In this document: positions 7,592 through 14,498 of the stretch, piece by piece
Position numbering within the stretch: the stretch's first letter is position 1
How the letters are laid out: the number at the start of each line of letters is the position of its first letter
Assembly: GCA_002426555.1 (NCBI GenBank)
Contig: DIQU01000051.1
Location: 1 to 15,661, forward strand
Length of the DNA stretch: 15,661 nt
Reading direction: 5' to 3'
Source of the DNA: Firmicutes bacterium UBA5454
GTDB taxonomy: Bacteria > Bacillota > Clostridia > Caldicoprobacterales > DTU083
Position numbers and translations under genes: made by a program
Notes under the pieces: model-generated
What the model was told of the DNA's origin: nothing
The model's input: the letters and a program-made list of their open reading frames with translations, nothing else
Databases searched by the model: none

Positions 7592-8029
7592 TTAAAGCAC
7601 CGCTACAAGGATTCCCAGGATTGCACCGGCTATGACTTCTACCGGTGTATGCCCTAACAATTCTTTTAATTTCCCTTCTGTTACAGTGTGTTGGGTTTGC
7701 AGTTCTCTGACTATTTCATTTAATACCACTGCCTGTTTTCCAGCAGCTCTGCGAACACCTGCTGCATCATACATGACTACGAGGGTAGCAGCTACTGACA
7801 GAGCAAAGATTGAAGAGTTGAAGCCTTCCTGCATACCAATGGAGGTTGTCATACAAGTCATGATTGCCGAGTGGGAGCTGGGCATTCCTCCAGAACCAAT
7901 GAAACGGGTAAAATCCCAACGCTTGTCCAAAATGAGGGTTAAAAACACCTTAAGCACCTGGGCAATAAGCCAGGCTAATATGCTATTCCATAGAATTCGA
8001 TTTTGCGCAATTTCTGTAATTAATGCCAA
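7592..8029 (-). CDS. DUF212 (divergent PAP2 family, YuiD-like) membrane protein
   Basis: The 145-residue product belongs to the DUF212 or divergent PAP2 family, whose function is not established. It has hydrophobic segments near 12-35, 70-86 and 131-145. The conserved blocks are GSGGMPSSHSA (45-55), YDAAGVRRAAGKQA (87-100) and LLGHTPVEVIAGA (124-136). The PSSHS, arginine pair and later histidine recall the PSGH, SR and H elements of PAP2 phosphatases, but in a different arrangement. The start is TTG at 8029, chosen because GGGAGG sits 7 bases upstream. It lies 13 bases after ispA and before dxs, so an action on prenyl phosphates is an attractive guess, not a demonstrated role. Confidence 0.88.
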   Translation of the reverse strand: MALITEIAQNRILWNSILAWLIAQVLKVFLTLILDKRWDFTRFIGSGGMPSSHSAIMTCMTTSIGMQEGFNSSIFALSVAATLVVMYDAAGVRRAAGKQAVVLNEIVRELQTQHTVTEGKLKELLGHTPVEVIAGAILGILVAVL

Positions 8030-8042
8030 CTGCTGTCCTCCC

Positions 8043-8966
8043 TCATCGCTTTCTGTCTAAAATTGACAAGGACAAAGATTTTAAAAAGTCTGCTTTTACT
8101 CCAAAAGGCTCTAAATAGGAAACTGACTTATCTATATATTTACGGGCCAGGATCTTGGATTTCTCAAGACCATATTCAGCAGGGTAAGTTTGTTTTCCCA
8201 TTTTTTCATCCTGACCGGTAGCTTTTCCCAACTGATAAAAATTACCGGTTAAATCCAATATGTCATCGGTAATCTGAAAGGCAAGACCTAGAGCTTTACC
8301 GTAGCCTGTAACAGCATCCAAGATCTTTGGTTCTTCTCGATACGCCAATACGCCTGCTTTTAAAGAAGCTGTAATCAATGCTTCTGTCTTATGGGTATGT
8401 ATATAATTCAGTACTTCTTCTTCATTTCCTTCGCTTTGATTTTCCATATCTGCACTCTGCCCACCAATCATCCCCGATATTCCTGCAGAATAGGCGATTA
8501 CTGCCATGGCTTTTATATAATGAGATAAACTTTGTGGATAATCAAGGATGTTTTCCAGCATTACTTCATATGCCAGATTCAATAGTCCATCGCCGGCCAA
8601 TATTGCCGCAGCTTCTCCAAACACCTTATGATTGGTGAGCTTTCCCCTTCTGTAATCATCATTATCCATAGCGGGAAGATCATCGTGAATCAGAGAATAG
8701 TTATGAATCATCTCTATGGCGCATGCCATAGGCAGGATGAAATCCAGCTCCGATTCGGGAACCGCTTTTTTCTGTTTGTTATCATATAAATACGCCAGTT
8801 CATATGCAGATAGAAACAACACTGGGCGTAATCGTTTCCCTTCTGCTAAAAGACTGTATTCCATGGCACGAAGCACTGCAGGATGACTTTCCCGACTCAT
8901 CAGCAGGGTGTCAAGACCTTTATTGATATAGGCAAGCCTTTTTTTATAAACTGTATTAAAATCCAT
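8043..8966 (-). CDS. ispA: Farnesyl diphosphate synthase (geranyltranstransferase)
   Basis: This prenyltransferase joins isopentenyl diphosphate to dimethylallyl and geranyl diphosphate to give farnesyl diphosphate, the precursor of undecaprenyl carriers and quinone tails. The 307-residue product has GKRLRP (43-48), the first aspartate-rich motif DDLPAMDNDD (95-104), HKTEALI (192-198) and the second aspartate-rich motif ITDDILD (232-238). The two extra residues in the first motif are typical of bacterial type II farnesyl diphosphate synthases, as is Tyr90 five residues before it. The ATG at 8966 lies just after the xseB stop (3-base gap), with AGGGAG inside the end of xseB. The xseB-ispA linkage is widespread. 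Exact chain length of the product is inferred from motifs only. Confidence 0.95.
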   Translation of the reverse strand: MDFNTVYKKRLAYINKGLDTLLMSRESHPAVLRAMEYSLLAEGKRLRPVLFLSAYELAYLYDNKQKKAVPESELDFILPMACAIEMIHNYSLIHDDLPAMDNDDYRRGKLTNHKVFGEAAAILAGDGLLNLAYEVMLENILDYPQSLSHYIKAMAVIAYSAGISGMIGGQSADMENQSEGNEEEVLNYIHTHKTEALITASLKAGVLAYREEPKILDAVTGYGKALGLAFQITDDILDLTGNFYQLGKATGQDEKMGKQTYPAEYGLEKSKILARKYIDKSVSYLEPFGVKADFLKSLSLSILDRKR

Positions 8967-8969
8967 TAT

Positions 8970-9230
8970 TTAGCGAAGCTCCCTTTCATCAATGTTAAAT
9001 TCCATCTCTTGCAGCTCTCCATTTAAGTTTCGCGATAATATTCTTACTATACCCTGGGCTTCTGTCAGCTGTTTATTACACAGATTTGTTAATTCAACTC
9101 CGCGTTTGTATAAATCCAAAGACTTTTCCAGAGGAGCATCTCCCTTTTCTAGCTCCTGTACAATTTTTTCCAATTCTTTAATGGCGTCCTCAAAAGCAAG
9201 ATCCGGTTTTTTCAATGCTTCATTTTCCAT
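8970..9230 (-). CDS. xseB: Exodeoxyribonuclease VII small subunit
   Basis: XseB binds several copies per XseA to form exonuclease VII, which degrades single-stranded DNA from both ends. The 86-residue size is normal. The core reads LAFEDAIKELEKIVQELEKG followed by a serine-leucine-aspartate-leucine-tyrosine-lysine-arginine-glycine block (SLDLYKRGVEL), both diagnostic of the family and forming a two-helix hairpin. The ATG at 9230 has AAGGAG 8 bases upstream, and that Shine-Dalgarno lies within the last codons of xseA. The two genes overlap by 11 bases, which would keep subunit synthesis coupled. Confidence 0.95.
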   Translation of the reverse strand: MENEALKKPDLAFEDAIKELEKIVQELEKGDAPLEKSLDLYKRGVELTNLCNKQLTEAQGIVRILSRNLNGELQEMEFNIDERELR

Positions 9231-10476
9231 ATGATTTTCTCCTTATATTATCCTCTGCATAATGGGATGCGTCATCTGCTTCATCCACTGTGCAAACAGC
9301 CTGTCCATCTTGAAGCAACAACCTTATCCGTTGTTTGGGTGTTAATTGATGGATAGACCTTATTGGCTTTGTCAACCCTTCATTAAAAGGAATCGCATAA
9401 CCCCTTGCTAAAACATTAAGGGGACTCAATGCCTGCAACGTGGAAACCAGTTGTGACATATGTTCCCTGGCATGCTTATAATGTGATTCTACAGCATAAT
9501 TCATTCTTTGAATCAATAGATCAAGGTATTGACTGTGTTGATCTACCAATAGGCGCGGGGTCTGGAAAACATAGTGATTCACAAGCAATTCCAGACTATG
9601 GTGCTTGCGGTTTATATTGAAATCCATGGCATTCAGCAAACTCTTTTGCATACCCTTAACCATGGACAGCAGGTTGATCGATTCAGGTACAGCCAGTTCC
9701 CCTGCATTGGATGGTGTGGAGGCTCTTACATCAGCAACGAAGTCCGCTATGGTAAAATCCGTTTCATGCCCGACAGCAGAAATAACAGGCAGATGTGATC
9801 TGAAAATTGTTCTTGCAGTTATTTCTTCATTAAAAGCCCACAATTCTTCAATGGATCCCCCGCCGCGACCAGTGATGATTAGATCCAAATCATTTCTTGT
9901 ATTGGCATATTCTATCGCTCTGGCTATTTGCTCTGCAGCATTTTGTCCTTGTACGGCTACAGGGATTACCAACAGGCTGACATAGGGATTTCGCTGGGTT
10001 ATGACTCGAATGATATCTCGAACAGCTGCACCAGTATGAGAAGTAATCACTGCTATTTTTTTCGGCAGCAAAGGTAAAGGCTTTTTATATTCATCATTAA
10101 ACAAGCCTTCTTCTCGAAGCTTTTTTTTCAGCTCTTCAAATTTAAGATGCAGATCTCCCTGTCCATCATGTTCCATATCTTCTACATATAATTGATATTG
10201 ACCATCTCTGGTATAAAGGGAAACATTGCCCGTTGCTATCATTTGCATACCGTCTTTAACAGGAAAGACTGCACCTGTTCTTTTCTGTTTGAACCAGACA
10301 CATTGTATGCGAGCCTGCTCATCTTTAAGAGAAAAATACATATGCCCGGAGGAATGATGCTTGAAGTTGGAGATTTCACCTCTTACACTCACCTTCTGCA
10401 ACAAAGGATCTCGGGCAAGAAGAACACGCACATAATCATTCAATTGATGGACGGTTAAAACGACACGATTAATCAT
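9220..10476 (-). CDS. xseA: Exodeoxyribonuclease VII large subunit
   Basis: XseA is the catalytic subunit of exonuclease VII, a cytoplasmic single-strand DNA nuclease used in repair. The product has 418 residues, the usual size. An N-terminal OB-fold (about 1-100, with VSVRGEISNF and GHMYFSLKDE) binds DNA. The catalytic domain carries GRGGGSIEELWAFNEE, SAVGHETDFTIADFVADVRA and STPSNAGE, the most conserved blocks of the family. A helical region follows that binds XseB, and the tail includes LARGYAIP. The ATG at 10476 overlaps the folD stop by one base (TGATG). A GTG three bases earlier (10479) is an equally possible start and changes only one residue. Confidence 0.95.
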   Translation of the reverse strand: MINRVVLTVHQLNDYVRVLLARDPLLQKVSVRGEISNFKHHSSGHMYFSLKDEQARIQCVWFKQKRTGAVFPVKDGMQMIATGNVSLYTRDGQYQLYVEDMEHDGQGDLHLKFEELKKKLREEGLFNDEYKKPLPLLPKKIAVITSHTGAAVRDIIRVITQRNPYVSLLVIPVAVQGQNAAEQIARAIEYANTRNDLDLIITGRGGGSIEELWAFNEEITARTIFRSHLPVISAVGHETDFTIADFVADVRASTPSNAGELAVPESINLLSMVKGMQKSLLNAMDFNINRKHHSLELLVNHYVFQTPRLLVDQHSQYLDLLIQRMNYAVESHYKHAREHMSQLVSTLQALSPLNVLARGYAIPFNEGLTKPIRSIHQLTPKQRIRLLLQDGQAVCTVDEADDASHYAEDNIRRKSYGK

Positions 10477-11324
10477 CACTTTAAACTTCTCTTTGCTGCT
10501 ATCAGCGTGTTTTCCAAGAGCATGGTTATGGTCATTGGACCGACTCCGCCGGGAACAGGAGTTATATAGCCGGCTTTGTCCTTGACCTCATCAAAATCTA
10601 CATCGCCATATAAGGAACCATTGACCCTTGTAGTCCCTACATCGATTACGACAGCACCTTCCTTGATATGGCTGCTGTCTATAAATTTGGCTTTGCCTAT
10701 GGCCACTACCAGGATATCTGCATTACTGGCAACTTCCCTAAGGTTTTGTGTTTTCGAATGTGCTATTGTTACAGTTGCATTTCTTTGCAAGAGCATTAGA
10801 GCAACAGGTTTTCCTACTATATTGCTCCTGCCTATTACCACAGCATTCTTACCGGAAATGCTTTGACCGGTTTCTTCAATAAGTCTTATAATTCCCTTTG
10901 GGGTACAAGGTTCCAGACCTGCCTGACCATTCATCAGCATTCCTGCATGTATGGGATGAAAACCATCCACATCCTTACTTGGTGATATGGCATTAATAAT
11001 ACTTTCTTCATTTATGTGTTCAGGCAAAGGCAGCTGTACCAAAATACCATGTGCTGAATCATTTAGGTTAAGGTTTTGAATGACTGCCAGCAGTTCTTCT
11101 TCCGTAGTTTCTTCTTTCATACGGATTACAGTGGAATTGATACCCACTTCCTTACATGCTCGTTCCTTGTTTCTTACATAAACCTGAGAAGCCGGATCAT
11201 CTCCCACTAAAACAACACTGAGACCAGGAGCAAGATCATATTGTTGTATATATTCATCTATTTCATTTTTGATGGTTTTTCTAATTTGTTTTGCAAGGTT
11301 TTTTCCATCGATTAATTCAGCCAT
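10476..11324 (-). CDS. folD: Bifunctional methylene-THF dehydrogenase / methenyl-THF cyclohydrolase
   Basis: FolD oxidises 5,10-methylene-tetrahydrofolate with NADP and hydrolyses the methenyl form to 10-formyl-tetrahydrofolate, feeding purine and formyl-methionine synthesis; in acetogens it also runs in the methyl branch. The 282-residue product has YVRNKERAC (49-57) with the catalytic Lys53, QLPLP (97-101), DVDGFHP (118-124), the dinucleotide-binding GRSNIVGKP (165-173) and PVPGGVGPMT (266-275). The ATG at 11324 follows TGGAGG. It sits 114 bases after nusB, one of the larger gaps in the run, which holds a hairpin and a possible promoter. It leads directly into xseA. Confidence 0.97.
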   Translation of the reverse strand: MAELIDGKNLAKQIRKTIKNEIDEYIQQYDLAPGLSVVLVGDDPASQVYVRNKERACKEVGINSTVIRMKEETTEEELLAVIQNLNLNDSAHGILVQLPLPEHINEESIINAISPSKDVDGFHPIHAGMLMNGQAGLEPCTPKGIIRLIEETGQSISGKNAVVIGRSNIVGKPVALMLLQRNATVTIAHSKTQNLREVASNADILVVAIGKAKFIDSSHIKEGAVVIDVGTTRVNGSLYGDVDFDEVKDKAGYITPVPGGVGPMTITMLLENTLIAAKRSLK

Positions 11325-11349
11325 AAAATTCCTCCATTTATTTTTATTT

Positions 11350-11372
11350 AAGCTTGTCCGAATTCCAAGCTT
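11350..11372 (-). other. Inverted repeat in the folD leader
   Basis: AAGCTTG and CAAGCTT form a perfect 7-base-pair stem with a 9-base loop. On the minus strand the 3' side is followed by an A-rich stretch, not a run of T, so it is not a Rho-independent terminator. It ends about a dozen bases before the folD Shine-Dalgarno. It could affect folD translation or RNA stability, or have no role. Confidence 0.4.
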
Positions 11373-11400
11373 GTAAGCCTGGCAGTGCAGAGTCTGCTGG

Positions 11401-11429
11401 ATTATCTTTAGTCAGAGCAGGTTTGGTAA
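11401..11429 (-). promoter_or_regulatory. Weak candidate sigma-A promoter for folD
   Basis: On the minus strand TTACCA (11429-11424) is followed after 17 bases by GATAAT (11406-11401). The -35 matches four and the -10 five of six consensus bases. It lies just after the nusB stop and would give a leader of about 70 bases containing the inverted repeat at 11350-11372. Confidence 0.3.
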
Positions 11430-11438
11430 TATAAAGGC

Positions 11439-11855
11439 TTATGTGTCAGAGGAATTTTCCTGACTGCGTACCACCGTACCTAAAATGCCATTGACAAATG
11501 AGCCGGTTTTTTCACTTCCATACTTTTTTGCCAGCTCAACTGCTTCATTTATGGATACACTTTCCGGAATATCATCTCTATACAGGATTTCATATAGAGC
11601 AAGACGTAAGATGGATAAATCCACCTTGGAAATTCGCTCAAATTTCCAGCCTTTGGCATTGCTGCGGATAAGATCATCTATTTCATTAATGTGTCGTAGA
11701 CTGCCGGTAAGAATATCATCGATGTATGGTATGTCTTTATCGTCAAGATCCCATTCTTCCACCATATCTCCAAGTGCATTTAAGTCATAGTCCTGAATAT
11801 AATTTCTTTGGTACAATAAGCTCATTGCAGCTTCTCTGGCTGATCGTCGTGCCAT
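11439..11855 (-). CDS. nusB: Transcription antitermination factor NusB
   Basis: NusB with NusE (ribosomal S10) binds the boxA RNA of rRNA operons and helps RNA polymerase read through terminators. The 138-residue protein is all-helical as expected. Family blocks are the N-terminal RRSAREAAMSLLYQ, then GWKFERISKVDLSILRLALYEI and near the end the SINEAVELAKKYG and SFVNGILGTV segments. The ATG at 11855 follows AGGAGG at good spacing. It lies 30 bases after the DUF2273 gene; the asp23-amaP-DUF2273-nusB order is common in Clostridia. Confidence 0.96.
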   Translation of the reverse strand: MARRSAREAAMSLLYQRNYIQDYDLNALGDMVEEWDLDDKDIPYIDDILTGSLRHINEIDDLIRSNAKGWKFERISKVDLSILRLALYEILYRDDIPESVSINEAVELAKKYGSEKTGSFVNGILGTVVRSQENSSDT

Positions 11856-11885
11856 GGGTATCCTCCTGGGAATGCTTCTTTTTAT

Positions 11886-12119
11886 TTATTGGAACTTGTT
11901 ACGAATGTTTTCCGGTAAAATGGCAATTAAAGATGCAGTGAAATTTTCTTCTTTATCATACAGCCTGCCTATACAATAGCCGACGGCAATACAAATCGAT
12001 AAAAACAAACCGCGCCATAAGCCTAATGAAAGAATGAAAATGCCAAATAACAATCCGCAAAGGAGACCAATGATTTTTCCTCTGTGTTTTTTAAAAGAGA
12101 GCATCAAAAATTCCTTCAT
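11886..12119 (-). CDS. DUF2273 small membrane protein
   Basis: The 77-residue product fits DUF2273, a small Firmicute family found beside Asp23 and AmaP genes. A short basic N-terminus (KKHRGK) leads into two membrane segments, about 16-31 and 35-51, with the pattern KIIGLLCGLLFGI then GLWRGLF, followed by a charged tail. The ATG at 12119 has AGGAGG 6 bases upstream and lies 10 bases after amaP. Its role is unknown; co-occurrence suggests it belongs to the membrane complex that anchors Asp23. Confidence 0.88.
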   Translation of the reverse strand: MKEFLMLSFKKHRGKIIGLLCGLLFGIFILSLGLWRGLFLSICIAVGYCIGRLYDKEENFTASLIAILPENIRNKFQ

Positions 12120-12129
12120 TCCCTACCTC

Positions 12130-12678
12130 CTATTCAACCCGCACTGGTTTCGCAACACTAAGGTTTTCTATGTATACCTGCACTTCTTTTACGTAAATAC
12201 CAGAAAGAGATTCTACATATTCTTTTACACTGCTTTGAATGGTTCGGGTCAGCTCAGGCATTGAGACATCAGGCAAAACCGTTATCTTAAGCTGAACTCG
12301 AGCTCCGTCGGCATCGGGAAGCACTACGCTCTTAACATCCTTTACTTCCTGGAAACTGTGTACAGCTTTTTGAGTAAGTGTATCCAAGGTTGTAACAGAA
12401 ACCCGGATAACACCCAGCTCAGTAGATGCCAATATCGTGCTTTGGGATTTTGGAGGAATCAAACATGCTACCAGCAAACGCAGACCTGCAATAAACAGGA
12501 TAACAGCAATCACTGTCATAATAATCGCAGAACTGCCGCTTACAGCAACAGAAAAAATTGAGCCAATGTCTTCTGCCGGTATGATGCCAATTGATGCAGC
12601 AAGCAAACCAAGGGAAAACAGCATGACAATAAGAACCAATATAGTAAGTAAAATACGATCACCAATTTTAAATTTCAT
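12130..12678 (-). CDS. amaP: AmaP-like Asp23 membrane anchor protein
   Basis: AmaP of Staphylococcus aureus is the membrane protein that holds Asp23 at the cell envelope. This 182-residue protein has two membrane segments (about 9-33 and 48-74) and a soluble domain at 85-172 that resembles Asp23 itself: PELTRTIQSSVKEYVESLSG followed by VKEVQVYIEN lines up with the end of the neighbouring Asp23 protein. The ATG at 12678 is chosen because AAAGGG lies 9 bases upstream; an in-frame TTG at 12699 adds seven residues but has no Shine-Dalgarno and overlaps this one. It sits between asp23 and the DUF2273 gene. The name follows architecture and context, not a proven role. Confidence 0.85.
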   Translation of the reverse strand: MKFKIGDRILLTILVLIVMLFSLGLLAASIGIIPAEDIGSIFSVAVSGSSAIIMTVIAVILFIAGLRLLVACLIPPKSQSTILASTELGVIRVSVTTLDTLTQKAVHSFQEVKDVKSVVLPDADGARVQLKITVLPDVSMPELTRTIQSSVKEYVESLSGIYVKEVQVYIENLSVAKPVRVE

Positions 12679-12725
12679 AAAAATCAGCCCTTTCTCCAAT
12701 ACAGTATTTTTTATTCATTATCAAT

Positions 12726-12749
12726 AACCCCCTGAAAGCTCAGAGGGTT
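12726..12749 (-). other. Strong hairpin between asp23 and amaP
   Basis: The minus strand can fold AACCCTCTGA against TCAGGGGGTT with a four-base loop GCTT, a 10-pair stem with one G-U pair. Only 10 bases separate it from the asp23 stop. What follows is ATTGATAATGAA, not a run of T, so it does not look like an intrinsic terminator for the minus strand. Read on the plus strand it is followed by TTTGGTGTTTTCTT, a loose U tract. A role as a 3' stabiliser of asp23 mRNA or a partial block is possible. Confidence 0.6.
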
Positions 12750-12759
12750 TGGTGTTTTC

Positions 12760-13149
12760 TTACTTGATTTTGGGTGGGGCTTCCTCCTTTTTGTTTTCTT
12801 TCTCGAAAACAACCCCTTGAATATGTATGTTTACCTCTTTCACTGTAAGTCCAGTCATGTTCTCTACTGACTTTTTAACATTTTCTTGTATGTTCCAGGC
12901 CATTTCTGGAATCCTTACTCCGTACTCTGCAACTACGAAAAGATCAATGGCTGTTTCTTTTTCGCCGACTACCACCTTAACCCCTTTGGATAGGTTCTTT
13001 CTTCCCAACATCTCCACAATTCCACCTGCAAGACCGCCGCTCATGCCTGCTACACCAGGAATTTCTGTTGCTGCAAGACCTGCTATAATAGCAATTACCT
13101 CATCAGCAAATGTGACTTTACCGTAGTCATCCGTATTCTGTTGTGTCAA
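12760..13149 (-). CDS. Asp23/Gls24 family envelope stress protein
   Basis: Asp23/Gls24 proteins are abundant, membrane-associated alkaline or envelope stress proteins of Gram-positive bacteria. The 129-residue product shows GKVTFADEVIAIIAGLAA (10-27), the glycine-rich VAGMSGGLAGGIVE, GVKVVVGEKETAIDLFVVAEYG in two pieces around 56-77, and VKEVNIHIQGVVF near 103-115. The tail is lysine and glutamate rich. The frame extends to a GTG at 13158, but that codon overlaps the Shine-Dalgarno AGGAGG; the TTG at 13149 lies 8 bases after it and is taken as the start. The gene follows spoIIIAH with its own sigma-A promoter, so it can be expressed outside sporulation. Confidence 0.92.
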   Translation of the reverse strand: MTQQNTDDYGKVTFADEVIAIIAGLAATEIPGVAGMSGGLAGGIVEMLGRKNLSKGVKVVVGEKETAIDLFVVAEYGVRIPEMAWNIQENVKKSVENMTGLTVKEVNIHIQGVVFEKENKKEEAPPKIK

Positions 13150-13183
13150 GCTTTCCACCTCCTGATTTTATTTTTATATTGAT

Positions 13184-13212
13184 ATTATACCAAATGTACA
13201 GCATGTTTACAA
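13184..13212 (-). promoter_or_regulatory. Sigma-A promoter upstream of asp23
   Basis: On the minus strand TTGTAA (13212-13207) is followed after 17 bases by a perfect TATAAT (13189-13184). The start should be near 13177, giving a leader of about 28 bases. This is the best sigma-A promoter in the window and separates the sporulation operon from asp23 and the housekeeping genes. Confidence 0.7.
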
Positions 13213-13221
13213 ATGAATCTA

Positions 13222-13250
13222 CTAAAATTTCTAAATTTTTCTAAATTTTC
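13222..13250 (-). repeat. Three tandem AT-tract repeats upstream of the asp23 promoter
   Basis: On the plus strand CTAAAATTT, CTAAATTTTT and CTAAATTTTC follow each other directly. Their A-to-T junctions are 8 and 10 bases apart, near one helical turn, a pattern linked to intrinsic DNA bending. The block covers roughly -45 to -73 relative to the predicted asp23 start, the place of an UP element, and overlaps the spoIIIAH stop codon. Confidence 0.6.
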
Positions 13251-13864
13251 GGGATAATTTTGATATTTTTTGTATCCTTGTCGGTTTCACGCTTGACAAT
13301 ATCCAAAATCATGGCAACTTCTTCCGGCACAAGCTCTGTTTTGTCCACTATAACATTAACATTATCCCTATGAATAATTACAATAGCATCCCTTACACCC
13401 TTTGCCTTGATAAGATTTTCTATTACAAGCTCTGCTTCCATGTTTGTAGTAAGTTCAAGCAACTGAGCCTGAGCTTCTTTTATCATATCTCCATCTGAAT
13501 TGGGGTTGTCTACTATGGAATTAATATGCATTACTTCCTTACTGCGCTCTTGCTCTCTTTCAAAACGATAGTCTCTGAAAAAGGTTGATAAAGAAGATAC
13601 TGAAGCTTCGCCTGATTCCTGGATCTGATCCTGGTTTCCCGGTTCTTCAGTATCATCAACATCACTGACCGTAATCTTCCCACCGGGTGCAGTTTCATCT
13701 GCATTCTTGTCATTCTTATCAGATGATGATACAGGATCTTTTGGATTGACAGCAGGTGTCGCATTTTGGTTAAATATAAAGTTAAGATAACCGGTTACAA
13801 TCAATAATAACACCAGCAAACCAACTACGATATTTTTCTTTTGGATAACAAACATTTTTTTCAT
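13241..13864 (-). CDS. spoIIIAH: Stage III sporulation protein AH
   Basis: SpoIIIAH is a mother-cell membrane protein whose outer domain binds forespore SpoIIQ (where present) and forms a ring in the channel that keeps the forespore active. The 207-residue product has one membrane segment (about 11-29), a long acidic, serine- and asparagine-rich linker (35-95) and a C-terminal domain of the YscJ/FliF ring-building type, including ANLIKAKGVRD-like and VIIHRDNVNVIVD stretches. The open frame begins at a GTG (13873) overlapping the spoIIIAG stop, but GAGGAG stands 8 bases before the ATG at 13864, so that start is preferred. It is the last gene of the spoIIIA operon, as usual. No clear terminator follows. 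Confidence 0.94.
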   Translation of the reverse strand: MKKMFVIQKKNIVVGLLVLLLIVTGYLNFIFNQNATPAVNPKDPVSSSDKNDKNADETAPGGKITVSDVDDTEEPGNQDQIQESGEASVSSLSTFFRDYRFEREQERSKEVMHINSIVDNPNSDGDMIKEAQAQLLELTTNMEAELVIENLIKAKGVRDAIVIIHRDNVNVIVDKTELVPEEVAMILDIVKRETDKDTKNIKIIPKI

Positions 13865-13869
13865 TATTC

Positions 13870-14463
13870 TCACTCCTCGTCTTTCATTACAAAGATATCT
13901 ACCTGATTGGAATGGATACCTAATACAGTCTGTACCGCTTTTTGCAGCTCCATCTGCACCCGAATGTCACCAGCTCCTTCAGCTACCACAATAACCCCCA
14001 ATACTTCCGGCTGAATTTCTCTCGTTATTAAAGCTTGAGTTCCTTCTGAAGTAGTCATACTAACGGGCTGTGAGTTGGAATCAGCTTGATTGACCCTGCG
14101 GATTCCGCCATTACTGTCCTGCTCTTCTGTTTCAGTTTTTGACTCAACGGTGTTCATGGCCGGTATGAGCTCTTTACCTGACTTATAGGTAATCATTACC
14201 TCTACTTTACCAGCCCCTTTAATAGCTGCCAGCACTTGTTTTAGACGACCTTCCTGATCATAATGGTCTTCCTGGTTGTTAGCCATTGAATCTTCTGACG
14301 GCTCATGGGTTCCACTGACTGTTTGTGCATCATCCCCTGGTAGAAACCAGTTGCTAAACAAGCCTATAATTATTGCTATGGCCAATATGAAAATAAAATA
14401 CTCGATATTCTTTACTTTTTTCACTCTCTGCACAAACTTTTTCCATGAGAAAGCTTTTTCCAT
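13870..14463 (-). CDS. spoIIIAG: Stage III sporulation protein AG
   Basis: SpoIIIAG forms a large ring in the mother-cell-to-forespore channel and is related to YscJ/PrgK and FliF of secretion systems and flagella. The 197-residue product has a basic N-terminus, one membrane segment (about 21-40), a polar linker, and a ring-building domain whose first half (RLKQVLAAIKGAGKVEVMIT) and last half (VLGVIVVAEGAGD to the end) are split by a polar insertion of about 60 residues (roughly 95-155). Such an insertion forms the beta-ring in the B. subtilis protein. The ATG at 14463 follows AAGGAGGGG. It lies 35 bases after spoIIIAF. Confidence 0.95.
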   Translation of the reverse strand: MEKAFSWKKFVQRVKKVKNIEYFIFILAIAIIIGLFSNWFLPGDDAQTVSGTHEPSEDSMANNQEDHYDQEGRLKQVLAAIKGAGKVEVMITYKSGKELIPAMNTVESKTETEEQDSNGGIRRVNQADSNSQPVSMTTSEGTQALITREIQPEVLGVIVVAEGAGDIRVQMELQKAVQTVLGIHSNQVDIFVMKDEE

Positions 14464-14498
14464 AGTATCCCCTCCTTATCTGCTGGTTTAAAGCAAGT

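Noticed and set aside
97..12727. Plus-strand open frames of 60 to 142 codons across the window
   Set aside because: They lie opposite well-supported minus-strand genes, lack Shine-Dalgarno sequences and recognisable domains, and are best explained as antisense shadows.
12726..12749. Intrinsic terminator for asp23
   Set aside because: The stem is strong but is followed by ATTGATAATGAA on the transcribed strand, with no run of T; kept only as a hairpin of unknown role.
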